Positions 1 to 9,211 of a DNA stretch of 64,000 nucleotides are shown here, in pieces (position 1 is the first letter of the stretch; every line of letters starts with the position of its first letter). The stretch spans positions 1-64,000 of the forward strand of contig CAWFLD010000014.1 of assembly GCA_963816555.1 (NCBI GenBank), read 5' to 3'. The notes below the pieces were generated by a model. That model was not told where the DNA came from, did not search any database, and saw only the letters and a list, made by a program, of their open reading frames with translations. The position numbers and the translations under genes were made by a program. The DNA is from Lutibaculum sp963816555 (lineage in GTDB: Bacteria; Pseudomonadota; Alphaproteobacteria; Rhizobiales; Tepidamorphaceae).

Positions 1-955
1 CGGCAGGGGCCGCCGGCGCCGCATGCGTCTCTCCGATCTGCGGCAGGTAGCTGCCGGCGAGGCCGAGCACGGCCTCCCTCAGCCGTGCCGCGACCGGCGC
101 GAGGGGGCCGTCGCTGCGGCGGACGAGGAACCATTTCCGCATGATCGGGAAGCCCGGCATGTCGATGGTCCGGAGCCGCCCTGCCTCGATCTCGGCGGTG
201 ACCGTGTGGGCCGAGATGACGGCGATGCCGAGCCCCGCCATCACCGCCTGCTTGATCGTCTCGTTCGAGCCCATCTCGATCGAGGGATAGGGGCGGCCGT
301 CGCCGATCCGGTCGAGGAAGCGCTCGGTGAGGATGCGGGTGCCCGAGCCGAGCTCCCGCGTCAGGAAGGTCTCGGCGATCAGCGCGTCGGGCGAAATGTC
401 GCATGCGCCGAGCAGGCGGTGGCCCGGCGGCGCGATCAGCACGTGCGGATGGTCGCCCAGGAGGTCGGCCTCGACGGCCGGCTCGCGCGGCGGGCGGCCC
501 ATGATCGCGAGCTCGATCTCGCGGTTCTGCAGCGCCGCGACGATCTCGCCGCGATTGCCGATCCTGAGGCCGATCCGGATGCCCGGCAGGTCGCGCTTGA
601 GCCGCGCGACGAGGGCCGGGGCGAAGTACTTGCCGGTGCTCACGACGCCCAGCGCCACATGGCCCTCGAGGCCGGCCTTCAGCGCGTTCGCCTTTTCGAT
701 GCAGTGGCTTAGCGCGCTCTCGACCTGCGTGGCGGCGGCCAGGACCTCCTCGCCCATCGGCGTGAGGGCGACCTTGCCGTTCGGGCCGCGCTCGAGCAGG
801 CGGGCGCCGAGATTGGCCTCGAGCGCGCGCAGCTGGGTGGACACGGCCGGGCCCGTCACGTGCAGCGCCTCGGCCGCCGCGGCGAAGTTGCCGGTGCGGA
901 CGATGGCGCTCAGCGCCCGGAGCTGCTTCAGCGTGATCGCGCTCTCGTGGACCAT
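1..955 (-). CDS. cbbR: LysR-type regulator CbbR, cut by left window edge
   Basis: This is a LysR-type activator, probably CbbR, which controls the divergent Calvin cycle operon in response to metabolites such as RuBP or NADPH (family knowledge). The ATG at 955 opens a frame that runs off the left edge after 318 codons, so the last residues and the stop are missing. Residues about 5-62 are the winged helix-turn-helix (it begins MVHESAITLKQLRALSAIV); the rest matches the two-lobed effector-binding domain (for example the stretch GLGIAVISAHTV). The gene starts 105 bases from cbbF and points away from it, which is the usual cbbR-cbbF arrangement. The assignment to CbbR and not another LysR protein rests mostly on that position. 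Confidence 0.88.
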   Translation of the reverse strand, partial: MVHESAITLKQLRALSAIVRTGNFAAAAEALHVTGPAVSTQLRALEANLGARLLERGPNGKVALTPMGEEVLAAATQVESALSHCIEKANALKAGLEGHVALGVVSTGKYFAPALVARLKRDLPGIRIGLRIGNRGEIVAALQNREIELAIMGRPPREPAVEADLLGDHPHVLIAPPGHRLLGACDISPDALIAETFLTRELGSGTRILTERFLDRIGDGRPYPSIEMGSNETIKQAVMAGLGIAVISAHTVTAEIEAGRLRTIDMPGFPIMRKWFLVRRSDGPLAPVAARLREAVLGLAGSYLPQIGETHAAPAAPA

Positions 956-1060
956 AGTTTTGTTTACCGCAGCATAGAAATTATTGCCTTCTCTTTTTTC
1001 GCCTCCTCCGGCGCAGTGACCGCAACAGCCGACACAAGAGCTGAGCGGGAGCGGAACGCC
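956..1060. promoter_or_regulatory. cbbR-cbbF divergent control region
   Basis: This is the only space between the divergent cbbR and cbbF starts. Its cbbR-proximal 40 bases (956-995) are clearly A+T-rich compared with the surroundings (tttaccgcagcatagaaa, 962-979), which is where a LysR-type operator is expected. A purine-rich stretch gggagcggaa just before 1061 serves as the cbbF ribosome site. No exact CbbR consensus could be confirmed by eye. Confidence 0.5.
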
Positions 1061-2095
1061 ATGACCACGCCCACCAGGGCCACGCCCACCACCCTCGAAG
1101 CCTATCTCGACGCCAGCCCGGCCATCGCGGCCGATGTCGGCGCGGTGCTGCGGGCGGTGGCCGAGGTGACGGGCCGGCTGTCGGCGGCGATCTCGCGCGG
1201 CGAGCTGTTCGGGGCCTTCGGCGCCGAGGTCGGGCGCAACTCCGACGGCGACACGCAGAAGGCGCTCGACGTGATGGCCGACGAGGCCTTCGCCGCCGCC
1301 CTCGCGGCGCTGCCGGTGCGCTGGTACGCCTCGGAGGAGCGCGAGTCGGCCGAGATCCTCGCGCCGGATGGCCGGCTCGCCGTCGCGATCGATCCCCTCG
1401 ACGGCTCCTCGAACATCGACGTCAACGTCTCGATCGGCACGATCTTCTCGGTCGTCGAGGCGGGGGAGACGGCGGAGGAGAGCTTCCTGCGCCCGGGCCG
1501 CGGGCAGCTCGCGGCGGGATACGCGGTCTACGGGCCCCAGACGGCGCTGGTGCTGGCCCACGCGGAGGGCGTCGCGCTCTTCGTCCTCGACCGCGAGCAC
1601 GGCACCTTCCTCCTGGCGCGCGAGGGGCTGAAGATCCCGGAGACGGCCTCCGAGTTCGCCATCAACGCCTCGAACTACCGTCACTGGTCGAAGCCGGTGC
1701 GCGCCTATATCGACGACTGCCTGTCCGGCATCGACGGCCCGCGCGGCAAGAACTTCAACATGCGCTGGGTCGCCTCGCTCGTCGCCGAGACGCACCGCGT
1801 GCTGATGCGCGGCGGCATCTTCCTCTATCCCTCCGACCGCCGCCCCGGCTACGAGCGCGGCCGCCTGCGCATGGTCTACGAGTGCGCGCCGATCGCCTTC
1901 GTCGTGGAGAAGGCGGGCGGCCGGGCCACCGACGGCACCGACCCCATCCTCGACCAGAGCCCCGCCGACCTGCACGCCCGCACGCCCTTCGTCTTCGGCT
2001 CCGCCGAGAAGGTCGCCCGCGTCGCCGCCTACCACGACCTGCCGCCGAGCGAGGTGTCGCCGCTCTTCGGCAAGCGCGGCCTGTTCAGCGCCTGA
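1061..2095 (+). CDS. cbbF: Class I fructose-1,6-bisphosphatase
   Basis: This is fructose/sedoheptulose bisphosphatase of the Calvin cycle, which removes the C1 phosphate during RuBP regeneration in the cytosol. The 344-residue length fits class I FBPase. The metal site is visible as SEERE (residues 91-95) and DPLDGSSNIDVN (111-122), and the sugar-phosphate region as GKNFNMRW and FLYPSDRRPGYERGRLR. The ATG at 1061 was chosen because it has a purine-rich ribosome site (gggagcgga) and matches family N-termini; the frame is open further upstream, but that part overlaps the cbbR promoter. It is the first gene of an operon in the order F-P-T-A-L-S-X-E, with cbbP 26 bases downstream. Confidence 0.95.
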   Translation: MTTPTRATPTTLEAYLDASPAIAADVGAVLRAVAEVTGRLSAAISRGELFGAFGAEVGRNSDGDTQKALDVMADEAFAAALAALPVRWYASEERESAEILAPDGRLAVAIDPLDGSSNIDVNVSIGTIFSVVEAGETAEESFLRPGRGQLAAGYAVYGPQTALVLAHAEGVALFVLDREHGTFLLAREGLKIPETASEFAINASNYRHWSKPVRAYIDDCLSGIDGPRGKNFNMRWVASLVAETHRVLMRGGIFLYPSDRRPGYERGRLRMVYECAPIAFVVEKAGGRATDGTDPILDQSPADLHARTPFVFGSAEKVARVAAYHDLPPSEVSPLFGKRGLFSA

Positions 2096-2121
2096 AGCAA
2101 CAAGAAGACGAGGACGACGCC

Positions 2122-2994
2122 ATGAGCAGACGCCATCCCATCATCTCGGTCACCGGATCGTCCGGCGCGGGCACGACGACGGTGCAGCACACCTTCGACC
2201 AGATCTTCCGCCGCGAGGGCATCCGCGCGGTGTCGATCGAGGGCGACGCCTTCCACCGCTTCAACCGTGCGGAGATGCAGGCGGAGCTCGAGCGCCGGCT
2301 GGCGGAGGGCGACTACACGTTCAGCCATTTCAGCTACGAGGCGAACGAGCTTCCCGTCCTCGAGGAGATCCTCCGCCAGTACGGCGAGACCGGTACGGGC
2401 CGCACGCGCCACTACGTCCACAACGCGGCGGAGTCGGAGAAGTACGGCGTGCCGCCCGGCCAGTTCACGGCGTGGAGCGACTTCGACGGGGACTCCGACC
2501 TGCTCTTCTACGAGGGGCTGCACGGCGCGGTGCGCACCGACGAGGTCCGCATCGCCGACCACGGCGACCTCAAGATCGGCGTCGTGCCGGTGATCAACCT
2601 CGAGTGGATCCAGAAGATCCACCGCGACCGCGCGGCGCGCGGCTACTCGACCGAGGCGGTGACCGACACGATCCTCAGGCGCATGCACGCCTACGTGCAC
2701 TGCATCTGCCCGCAGTTCAGCGAGACCGACATCAACTTCCAGCGCGTGCCGGTGGTCGACACGTCGAACCCGTTCGTCGCGCGCTGGATCCCGACGGCCG
2801 ACGAGAGCCTCGTCGTGATCCGCTTCAAGAACCCGCGCGGCATCGATTTTCCCTACCTGGTCTCGATGATCCACGACAGCTGGATGACCCGCGCGAACTC
2901 CATCGTCATCCCCGGCGGCAAGCTCGATCTCGCGATGCAGCTGATCCTGACGCCGATGATCCTGCGCCTCGTCGACCAGGCGAAGCGCGCCTGA
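2122..2994 (+). CDS. cbbP: Phosphoribulokinase
   Basis: This enzyme phosphorylates ribulose-5-phosphate with ATP to give ribulose-1,5-bisphosphate, the substrate of RuBisCO. The 290-residue protein has the nucleotide loop TGSSGAGTTT (residues 11-20) near the N-terminus and the bacterial PRK signatures SIEGDAFHRF and YEGLHGA. The length matches the proteobacterial, octameric, NADH-activated type (family knowledge). The start at 2122 follows cbbF by 26 bases, with gaggacgac upstream acting as a weak ribosome site; cbbT begins 11 bases after the stop. No irregularity is seen. Confidence 0.96.
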   Translation: MSRRHPIISVTGSSGAGTTTVQHTFDQIFRREGIRAVSIEGDAFHRFNRAEMQAELERRLAEGDYTFSHFSYEANELPVLEEILRQYGETGTGRTRHYVHNAAESEKYGVPPGQFTAWSDFDGDSDLLFYEGLHGAVRTDEVRIADHGDLKIGVVPVINLEWIQKIHRDRAARGYSTEAVTDTILRRMHAYVHCICPQFSETDINFQRVPVVDTSNPFVARWIPTADESLVVIRFKNPRGIDFPYLVSMIHDSWMTRANSIVIPGGKLDLAMQLILTPMILRLVDQAKRA

Positions 2995-3005
2995 AGGAGG
3001 CCCCC

Positions 3006-5053
3006 ATGAACGAGCACGTGCAGATAGACCGCGCCTGCGAGGCGGAGATGGCGAACGCCCTTCGCGCCCTGGCGATGGACGCGGTCGAGGCGGCGAAATC
3101 CGGCCATCCCGGCATGCCGATGGGCATGGCCGACGTGGCGACGGTGCTGTTCAACCGCTTCCTCGCCGTCGATCCGGGCCATCCCGGCTGGCCCGACCGC
3201 GACCGCTTCGTGCTGTCGGCGGGGCACGGCTCGATGCTGCTCTACGCGCGTGCATCACCTGCTCGGCTATCCCGACATGGGGCTCGACCAGCTGAAGCGC
3301 TTCCGCCAGCTCGGCAGCCGGACCGCCGGCCATCCCGAGCACGGCCACGCCGCCGGCATCGAGACGACCACCGGGCCGCTCGGGCAGGGGCTCGCCAACG
3401 CGGTCGGCATGGCGCTCGCCGAGCGCATGATGAACGCGCGCTTCGGCGACGACCTCGTCGACCATTTCACCTACGTGATCGCCGGCGACGGCTGCCTGAT
3501 GGAGGGGATCAGCCACGAGGCGATCGACCTCGCCGGGCATCTCCGGCTCGGCCGGCTCGTCGTCCTGTGGGACGACAACCGCATCACGATCGACGGCGCG
3601 ACGTCGCTGTCGACCTCGACGGACCAGCCCGCCCGCTTCGAGGCCGCCGGCTGGCACGTGCAGAGCGTCGACGGGCACGACCGCGAGGCCGTCGCCGCGG
3701 CGATCGAGGCGGCGCGGCGGGACGGGCGCCCGTCGCTGATCGCCTGCCGCACCGTCATCGGCTACGGCGCGCCGACCAAGCAGGACAGCCACGACGCGCA
3801 CGGCGCCCCGCTCGGCCCCGACGAGATCGCCGGCGCCCGCAAGGCGCTGCAGTGGCCTCACGAGCCCTTCGTCGTGCCGGATCACGTTCGCGCCGCCTGG
3901 CGCAATGCCGCGGCACGCGGCACGGCGCGGCGGCTCGGCTGGGAGGCGCGGCTCGCCGCGAGCCCGAAGCGCGCCGGGTTCGAGGCGTTCCACCGGGCGC
4001 CGGACGCGCAGGGCGCTGCGCGCGGCCCTGGCGGAGCACCGGCGCACGCTGAGCGCCGGGCGCCCGAAGGTCGCGACGCGCAAGTCCTCGCAGATGGCGC
4101 TCGAGGTGGTGAACGCGGTGCTGCCGAACATGGTCGGCGGCTCGGCCGACCTCACCGGCTCGAACAACACCCGCACCTCCGGCATGCGGCCGGTGACGCC
4201 GGACGACTTCTCCGGCGACTACGTCCACTACGGCGTGCGCGAGCACGCGATGGCCGCGGCGATGAACGGCATCGCCCTGCATGGCGGGCTCGTCCCCTAT
4301 GGCGGCACGTTCCTCGTCTTCTCCGACTATTGCCGCCCGGCGATCCGCCTCTCCGCGCTGATGGGCCTCAACGTCGTCTACGTGATGACGCACGACTCCA
4401 TCGGCCTCGGCGAGGACGGGCCGACGCACCAGCCGGTCGAGCACCTGGCGAGCCTCAGGGCGATCCCGAGGCTGCGCGTCTTCCGGCCGGCCGACGCCGT
4501 CGAGGCCGCCGAGGCCTGGGAGCTGGCGATCACGGCCGGAGGGGTGCCGTCGCTCCTGTCGCTGTCGCGCCAGGACCTGCCGACGCTGCGCGCCGTCCAC
4601 ACCGAGGAGAACCGCTCCGCCCGCGGCGCCTACCTGCTGCACGATCCCGAGGAGCGCCAGGTCACGCTGATCGCGACCGGCTCCGAGGCGCAGATCGCGC
4701 TCGCCTCCGCCGAGGCGCTGGCGGCGGAGGGGATCCGCGCCGCGGTGGTCTCCGCGCCCTGCCTCGAGCTCTTCGCCGACCAGCCGCAGGACTACCGGGA
4801 CCGGGTGCTGGGCGAGGCGCCGCGCATCGCGGTCGAGGCCGGCATCCGGCAGGGCTGGGAGGGGCTGATCGGCCCGGACGGCGCCTTCGTCGGCATGGAC
4901 GGCTTCGGCGCGTCGGCGCCGGCGCCCGAGCTCTACCGCCATTTCGGCATCACGCCGGAGCGGGTCGTCCGCCTCGCCCGCGAGCTCGTCGCGCGGCGCA
5001 AGGCCGCCGCCCGGGCGCTGGCCGCCGCCGCGCGCGCCCGCCAATCCGCCTGA
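3006..5053 (+). CDS. cbbT: Transketolase, frame broken twice by +1 insertions
   Basis: Transketolase moves two-carbon ketol units between sugar phosphates in the Calvin and pentose phosphate pathways using thiamine diphosphate. The protein begins MNEHVQIDRACEAEMANALR with the usual SGHPGMPMGMAD and SAGHGSMLLYA. The frame then breaks near 3250 (one extra base) and resumes at HHLLGYPDMG with the TPP motif GDGCLMEGISHEA. A second extra base near 4010 leads to the frame carrying GGSADLTGSNNT and EDGPTHQPVEHLAS. After removing two bases the product is about 681 residues, close to the family norm, with no internal stop. The ribosome site gaaggagg lies 5-12 bases before the ATG. The breaks look like sequence insertions and not gene decay, because all three segments are fully conserved. 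Confidence 0.9.
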
Positions 5054-5070
5054 AGGGGAAAGGACACGAC

Positions 5071-6150
5071 ATGGCACTGATCACGCTGAGACAGCTTCTC
5101 GACCATGCCGCCGAGCACGGCTACGGCGTGCCGGCCTTCAACATCAACAACATGGAGCAGGGGCTGGCGATCCTCCAGGCGGCCCGCGCCTGCGACGCGC
5201 CCGTCATCCTGCAGGCGAGCCGCGGCGCCAGGAGCTACGCCGGCGACCTGATGCTGCGCAAGATGATGGAGGGGCTGGCCGAGACCTATCCCGAGATCCC
5301 GATCTGCGTGCACCAGGACCACGGCAACTCCGTCGCGACCTGCCTGTCGGCGATCCAGAACGGCTTCACCTCGGTGATGATGGACGGCTCGCTGAAGGCC
5401 GACGGCAAGACGCCGGCCGACTACGCCTACAATTCCGACGTGACGCGCCGGGTGGCGGCGCTCGCCCACATGGTCGGCGTGTCGGTGGAGGGCGAGCTCG
5501 GCTGCCTCGGCAGCCTCGAGACCGGCCGCGGCGAGGCCGAGGACGGCCACGGCTTCTCCGGCAGCCTCGACCGCGCGATGCTGCTGACCGACCCGGACGA
5601 GGCGCTGCGCTTCGTCGCCGACACCCATGTCGACGCGCTCGCCGTCGCCATCGGCACGAGCCACGGCGCCTACAAGTTCACCCGCCGGCCGACCGGCGAC
5701 GTGCTGGCGATGGACGTGATCGAGCGCATCCACGCGCGGCTGCCGAACACGCACATCGTGATGCACGGCTCCTCCTCGGTGCCCGAGGAGTGGCAGGAGG
5801 TGTTCAACCAGAACGGCGGCGAGATGCGCGAGACCTACGGCGTGCCGGTCGAGGAGATCGTCCGCGGCATCCGCCACGGCGTGCGCAAGGTGAACATCGA
5901 CACGGACCTGAGGCTCGCCGCCGCGGCCGCGATCCGCCGCGTCGCCACGACGGCGCCGGCGGAGTTCGACCCGCGCAAGTTCATGAAGCCGGCGATGCTC
6001 GCCATGAGCCATGTCTGCCGCGAGCGCTTCGAGGCGTTCGGCACGGCCGGCCACGCCTCGCGCATCAGGCCGATCCCGCTCTCCGACATGGCCGCCCGCT
6101 ACGCGTCGGGCGAGCTCGAGCCCCGGCTCGGCACGGCCCGCGCCGCGTGA
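5071..6150 (+). CDS. cbbA: Class II fructose-1,6-bisphosphate aldolase
   Basis: This zinc aldolase condenses dihydroxyacetone phosphate with glyceraldehyde-3-phosphate or erythrose-4-phosphate in the Calvin cycle. The 359-residue protein shows VPAFNINNMEQ near residue 20, the catalytic and metal-binding HQDHGNS at residues 81-87, and VSVEGELGCLG with a following acidic run; HGSSSVPEE is the later phosphate-binding segment. Length and motifs fit the CbbA subgroup of class II aldolases. The ATG at 5071 has aaggggaaaggacacgac immediately upstream. It is co-transcribed with cbbT (17-base gap) and cbbL (32-base gap). Confidence 0.95.
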   Translation: MALITLRQLLDHAAEHGYGVPAFNINNMEQGLAILQAARACDAPVILQASRGARSYAGDLMLRKMMEGLAETYPEIPICVHQDHGNSVATCLSAIQNGFTSVMMDGSLKADGKTPADYAYNSDVTRRVAALAHMVGVSVEGELGCLGSLETGRGEAEDGHGFSGSLDRAMLLTDPDEALRFVADTHVDALAVAIGTSHGAYKFTRRPTGDVLAMDVIERIHARLPNTHIVMHGSSSVPEEWQEVFNQNGGEMRETYGVPVEEIVRGIRHGVRKVNIDTDLRLAAAAAIRRVATTAPAEFDPRKFMKPAMLAMSHVCRERFEAFGTAGHASRIRPIPLSDMAARYASGELEPRLGTARAA

Positions 6151-6182
6151 CCGGACCGCTTTTCTCGAAAGGACACAACCCG

Positions 6183-7646
6183 ATGAACGATCTGAGCACG
6201 ACCGCGATCAAGGGCAAGGAGCGCTACAAGGCCGGCGTCCTGAAATACGCCCAGATGGGCTACTGGGACGGCGACTACGAGCCGAAGGACACCGACATCG
6301 TCGCGCTGTTCCGCATCACCCCGCAGGAGGGCGTCGACCCCGTCGAGGCGGCCGCGGCGGTCGCCGGCGAGAGCTCGACGGCGACGTGGACGGTGGTCTG
6401 GACCGACCGGCTGACGGCCTGCGACCAGTATCGCGGCAAGGCCTTCCGGGTCGAGCCGGTGCCGGGGCAGGAGGGGCAGTACTTCGCCTATGTCGCGTAC
6501 GACCTGATCCTGTTCGAGCCGGGCTCGATCGCCAACCTGACGGCGTCGATCATCGGCAACGTCTTCTCGTTCAAGCCGCTGAAGGCCTGCCGGCTCGAGG
6601 ACATGCGCTTCCCCGTCGCCTACGTGAAGACCTACAAGGGCCCGCCGACCGGCATCGTCGTGGAGCGGGAGCGGCTCGACAAGTTCGGCAAGCCGCTGCT
6701 CGGCGCGACCGTCAAGCCGAAGCTCGGCCTGTCCGGCCGCAACTACGGCCGCGTCGTCTACGAGGCGCTGAAGGGCGGGCTCGACTTCACCAAGGACGAC
6801 GAGAACATCAACTCGCAGCCCTTCATGCACTGGCGCGACCGCTTCCTCTACTGCATGGAGGCCGTCAACCGCGCGTCCGCCGCGACGGGCGAGGTGAAGG
6901 GCCACTACCTCAACATCACCGCCGGCACGATGGAGGAGATGTACCGTCGCGCGGAGCTCGCCAGGGAGCTCGGCTCGGTCGTCGTGATGGTCGACCTGAT
7001 CGTCGGCTGGACCGCGATCCAGTCGATCAGCGAGTGGTGCCGGCAGAACGACATGATCCTGCACATGCACCGCGCCGGCCACGGCACCTACACGCGGCAG
7101 AAGAACCACGGCATCTCGTTCCGCGTGATCGCCAAGTGGCTGCGGCTCGCCGGCGTCGACCACCTGCACGCCGGCACCGCGGTCGGCAAGCTCGAGGGCG
7201 ACCCGATGACCGTGCAGGGCTACTACAACGTGCTGCGCGAGACCCGGAACGAGGTCGACCTGCAGCGCGGCATCTTCTTCGAGCAGGACTGGGGCGACAT
7301 CCTCAAGGTCATGCCGGTCGCCTCCGGCGGCATCCACGCCGGCCAGATGCACCAGCTTCTCGACCTGTTCGGCGACGACGTGGTGCTGCAGTTCGGCGGC
7401 GGCACGATCGGCCACCCGATGGGCATCCAGGCCGGCGCGCAGGCGAACCGCGTGGCGCTCGAGGCCATGGTGCTCGCCCGCAACGAGGGCCGCGACATCG
7501 CGAACGAGGGCCCGGAGATCCTCCGCGCGGCGGCCAAGTGGTGCAAGCCCCTCGAGGCGGCGCTCGATGTCTGGGGCAACGTCACCTTCAACTACACCTC
7601 GACCGACACGTCGGACTTCGTGCCGACGCCCGCGGTCGCCATGTGA
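6183..7646 (+). CDS. cbbL: RuBisCO large subunit, red-type form I
   Basis: This is the catalytic large subunit that carboxylates or oxygenates ribulose-1,5-bisphosphate. All active-site residues are visible: E63, T68 and W69 at the N-terminus, K178 and K180 (TVKPK), the carbamylated lysine K204 with D206 and E207 in DFTKDDEN, H296-R297 in HMHR, and loop-6 K336 in TAVGKLEG. The N-terminal stretch GKERYKAGVLKYAQMGYWDG is typical of red-type (form IC) enzymes. The length of 487 residues is standard. The ribosome site cgaaaggacacaacccg precedes the ATG at 6183. The small subunit follows after 14 bases, and the matching red-type activase cbbX lies downstream. Confidence 0.98.
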   Translation: MNDLSTTAIKGKERYKAGVLKYAQMGYWDGDYEPKDTDIVALFRITPQEGVDPVEAAAAVAGESSTATWTVVWTDRLTACDQYRGKAFRVEPVPGQEGQYFAYVAYDLILFEPGSIANLTASIIGNVFSFKPLKACRLEDMRFPVAYVKTYKGPPTGIVVERERLDKFGKPLLGATVKPKLGLSGRNYGRVVYEALKGGLDFTKDDENINSQPFMHWRDRFLYCMEAVNRASAATGEVKGHYLNITAGTMEEMYRRAELARELGSVVVMVDLIVGWTAIQSISEWCRQNDMILHMHRAGHGTYTRQKNHGISFRVIAKWLRLAGVDHLHAGTAVGKLEGDPMTVQGYYNVLRETRNEVDLQRGIFFEQDWGDILKVMPVASGGIHAGQMHQLLDLFGDDVVLQFGGGTIGHPMGIQAGAQANRVALEAMVLARNEGRDIANEGPEILRAAAKWCKPLEAALDVWGNVTFNYTSTDTSDFVPTPAVAM

Positions 7647-7660
7647 GCGGAGAGATCAAG

Positions 7661-8050
7661 ATGCGCATCACGCAGGGCTGCTTCTCCTTCCTGCCCGACC
7701 TGACCGACGAGCAGATCTCGGCCCAGGTGGAATACTGCCTCGCCAACGACTGGTCGGTCGGCGTCGAGTTCACCCACGACCCGCATCCCCGCAACACCTA
7801 CTGGGAGATGTGGGGCATGCCGATGTTCGACCTGCGCGACGCCAAGGGCGTGATGATGGAGCTCGACGAGTGCCGCAAGGCGCACGGCGACGCCTATATC
7901 CGCCTCGTCGCCTTCGATTCCGCGCGCGGCTTCGAGACGGTGCGCATGGCGTTCATCGTCAACCGTCCGGCGGTCGAGCCGGAGATCCGGATGACGCGCA
8001 CCGAGATCGGCGGCCGCACGATCAACTACACGCTCGGCGTCGGGCGGTAG
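7661..8050 (+). CDS. cbbS: RuBisCO small subunit, red-type
   Basis: The small subunit caps the L8 core to form the L8S8 holoenzyme. The 129-residue protein begins MRITQGCFSFLPDLTDEQI and has the conserved EYCLANDWSVGVEFT and YWEMWGMPMF segments. The C-terminal extension after residue 105 (PEIRMTRTEIGG onward) corresponds to the extra beta-hairpin of red-type small subunits, which green-type enzymes lack (family knowledge). The ribosome site agcggagagatcaag lies just before the ATG. A long inverted repeat separates this gene from cbbX. Confidence 0.97.
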   Translation: MRITQGCFSFLPDLTDEQISAQVEYCLANDWSVGVEFTHDPHPRNTYWEMWGMPMFDLRDAKGVMMELDECRKAHGDAYIRLVAFDSARGFETVRMAFIVNRPAVEPEIRMTRTEIGGRTINYTLGVGR

Positions 8051-8100
8051 GAACGGACGCCACGAGCAAGGGCGACGGGACCCGCACGGCAGTCCCGTCG

Positions 8101-8193
8101 TCCGCTCATCCCGGCGAAAGCCGGGATCCAGAGCCGGACGGGAAGCGCCCGGCGGGATCGGCCCGGGTCCCGGCCTTCGCCGGGACGAGCGGA
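8101..8193. repeat. Paired palindromic (REP-like) repeat between cbbS and cbbX
   Basis: Two 29-base arms, 8101-8129 and 8165-8193, are inverted copies of each other with 3 mismatches. Each arm itself contains a short palindrome: cccggcgaaagccggg in the first and tcccggccttcgccggga in the second. The form resembles the dispersed paired palindromes (BIME/REP-like) common in Hyphomicrobiales genomes. In the transcript it would fold into one large hairpin and could stabilise cbbLS mRNA or reduce read-through into cbbX. The rest of the 195-base gap holds no gene. Confidence 0.75.
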
Positions 8194-8245
8194 GCAAGTG
8201 GCCTTTTCCTTTGCCCGCTGATGCCCCGAAGTGGAGAGCACGGCC

Positions 8246-9211
8246 ATGGACATGACGACGAACCCCGAAGCGCCGGCGCCGGCGGACGCACCCGCCACCG
8301 TCGACCTCGCGCGCGAGTACGAGACGTCGGGCGTCCGCGAGATCCTCGACGAGCTCGACCGCGAGCTGATCGGGCTGAAGCCGGTGCGCCAGAGGATCCG
8401 CGAGATCGCGGCGCTCCTGCTCGTGGAGCGGGCGCGGCGGTCGATGGGCCTGTCGCACGAGACGCCGACGCTGCACATGTCCTTCACCGGCAATCCGGGC
8501 ACCGGCAAGACGACGGTGGCGATGAAGATGGCCGGGCTGCTGCACCGCCTCGGCTACGTCCGCAAGGGACACCTCGTCAGCGTCACGCGCGACGACCTCG
8601 TCGGCCAGTATATCGGCCACACCGCGCCGAAGACGAAGGAGGTGCTGAAGCGGGCGATGGGCGGCGTCCTGTTCATCGACGAGGCGTACTACCTCTACCG
8701 CCCCGACAACGAGCGCGACTACGGGCAGGAGGCGATCGAGATCCTGCTGCAGGTCATGGAGAACAACCGCGACGACCTCGTGGTGATCCTCGCGGGCTAC
8801 GCCGACCGGATGGACAGGTTCTTCCAGTCGAACCCGGGCTTCCGCTCGCGCATCGCGCATCACCTGGAGTTTCCCGACTACACCGACGAGGAGCTCGCGC
8901 GGATCGCGCACGTGATGCTCGAGAGCCAGAATTACCGCCTGACGGAGGGTGCGGAGCGGGCGCTGTGCGACTATATCGGGCTCAGGCGCGCCCAGCCGCA
9001 CTTCGCCAACGCCCGCTCGATCCGCAACGCGCTCGACCGGGCGCGGCTCAGGCAGGCGAACCGCCTGTTCGAGACGGCGACCGGCCCGCTCGACGCGGCG
9101 GCGCTGAGTGCGATAGACGAGGCCGACATCAGGGCGAGCCGCGTCTTCCGGGGCGGCCTCGACGTGGACAGGAACGGTGCGGCGACGGCCGCCGGGAGTG
9201 ACATGCCATGA
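8246..9211 (+). CDS. cbbX: Red-type RuBisCO activase CbbX (AAA+)
   Basis: CbbX is the AAA+ ATPase that pulls the C-terminus of the red-type large subunit to release inhibitory sugar phosphates. The 321-residue protein shows Walker A GNPGTGKT (residues 82-89), pore-loop YIGH (122-125), Walker B VLFIDEA (141-147) and the arginine-finger region FRSRI. The ATG at 8246 is preferred to the in-frame GTG at 8231, because the ggagag at 8233-8238 then lies 7 bases upstream as a ribosome site. The stop overlaps the cbbE start by four bases (ATGA), implying coupled translation. Confidence 0.96.
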   Translation: MDMTTNPEAPAPADAPATVDLAREYETSGVREILDELDRELIGLKPVRQRIREIAALLLVERARRSMGLSHETPTLHMSFTGNPGTGKTTVAMKMAGLLHRLGYVRKGHLVSVTRDDLVGQYIGHTAPKTKEVLKRAMGGVLFIDEAYYLYRPDNERDYGQEAIEILLQVMENNRDDLVVILAGYADRMDRFFQSNPGFRSRIAHHLEFPDYTDEELARIAHVMLESQNYRLTEGAERALCDYIGLRRAQPHFANARSIRNALDRARLRQANRLFETATGPLDAAALSAIDEADIRASRVFRGGLDVDRNGAATAAGSDMP

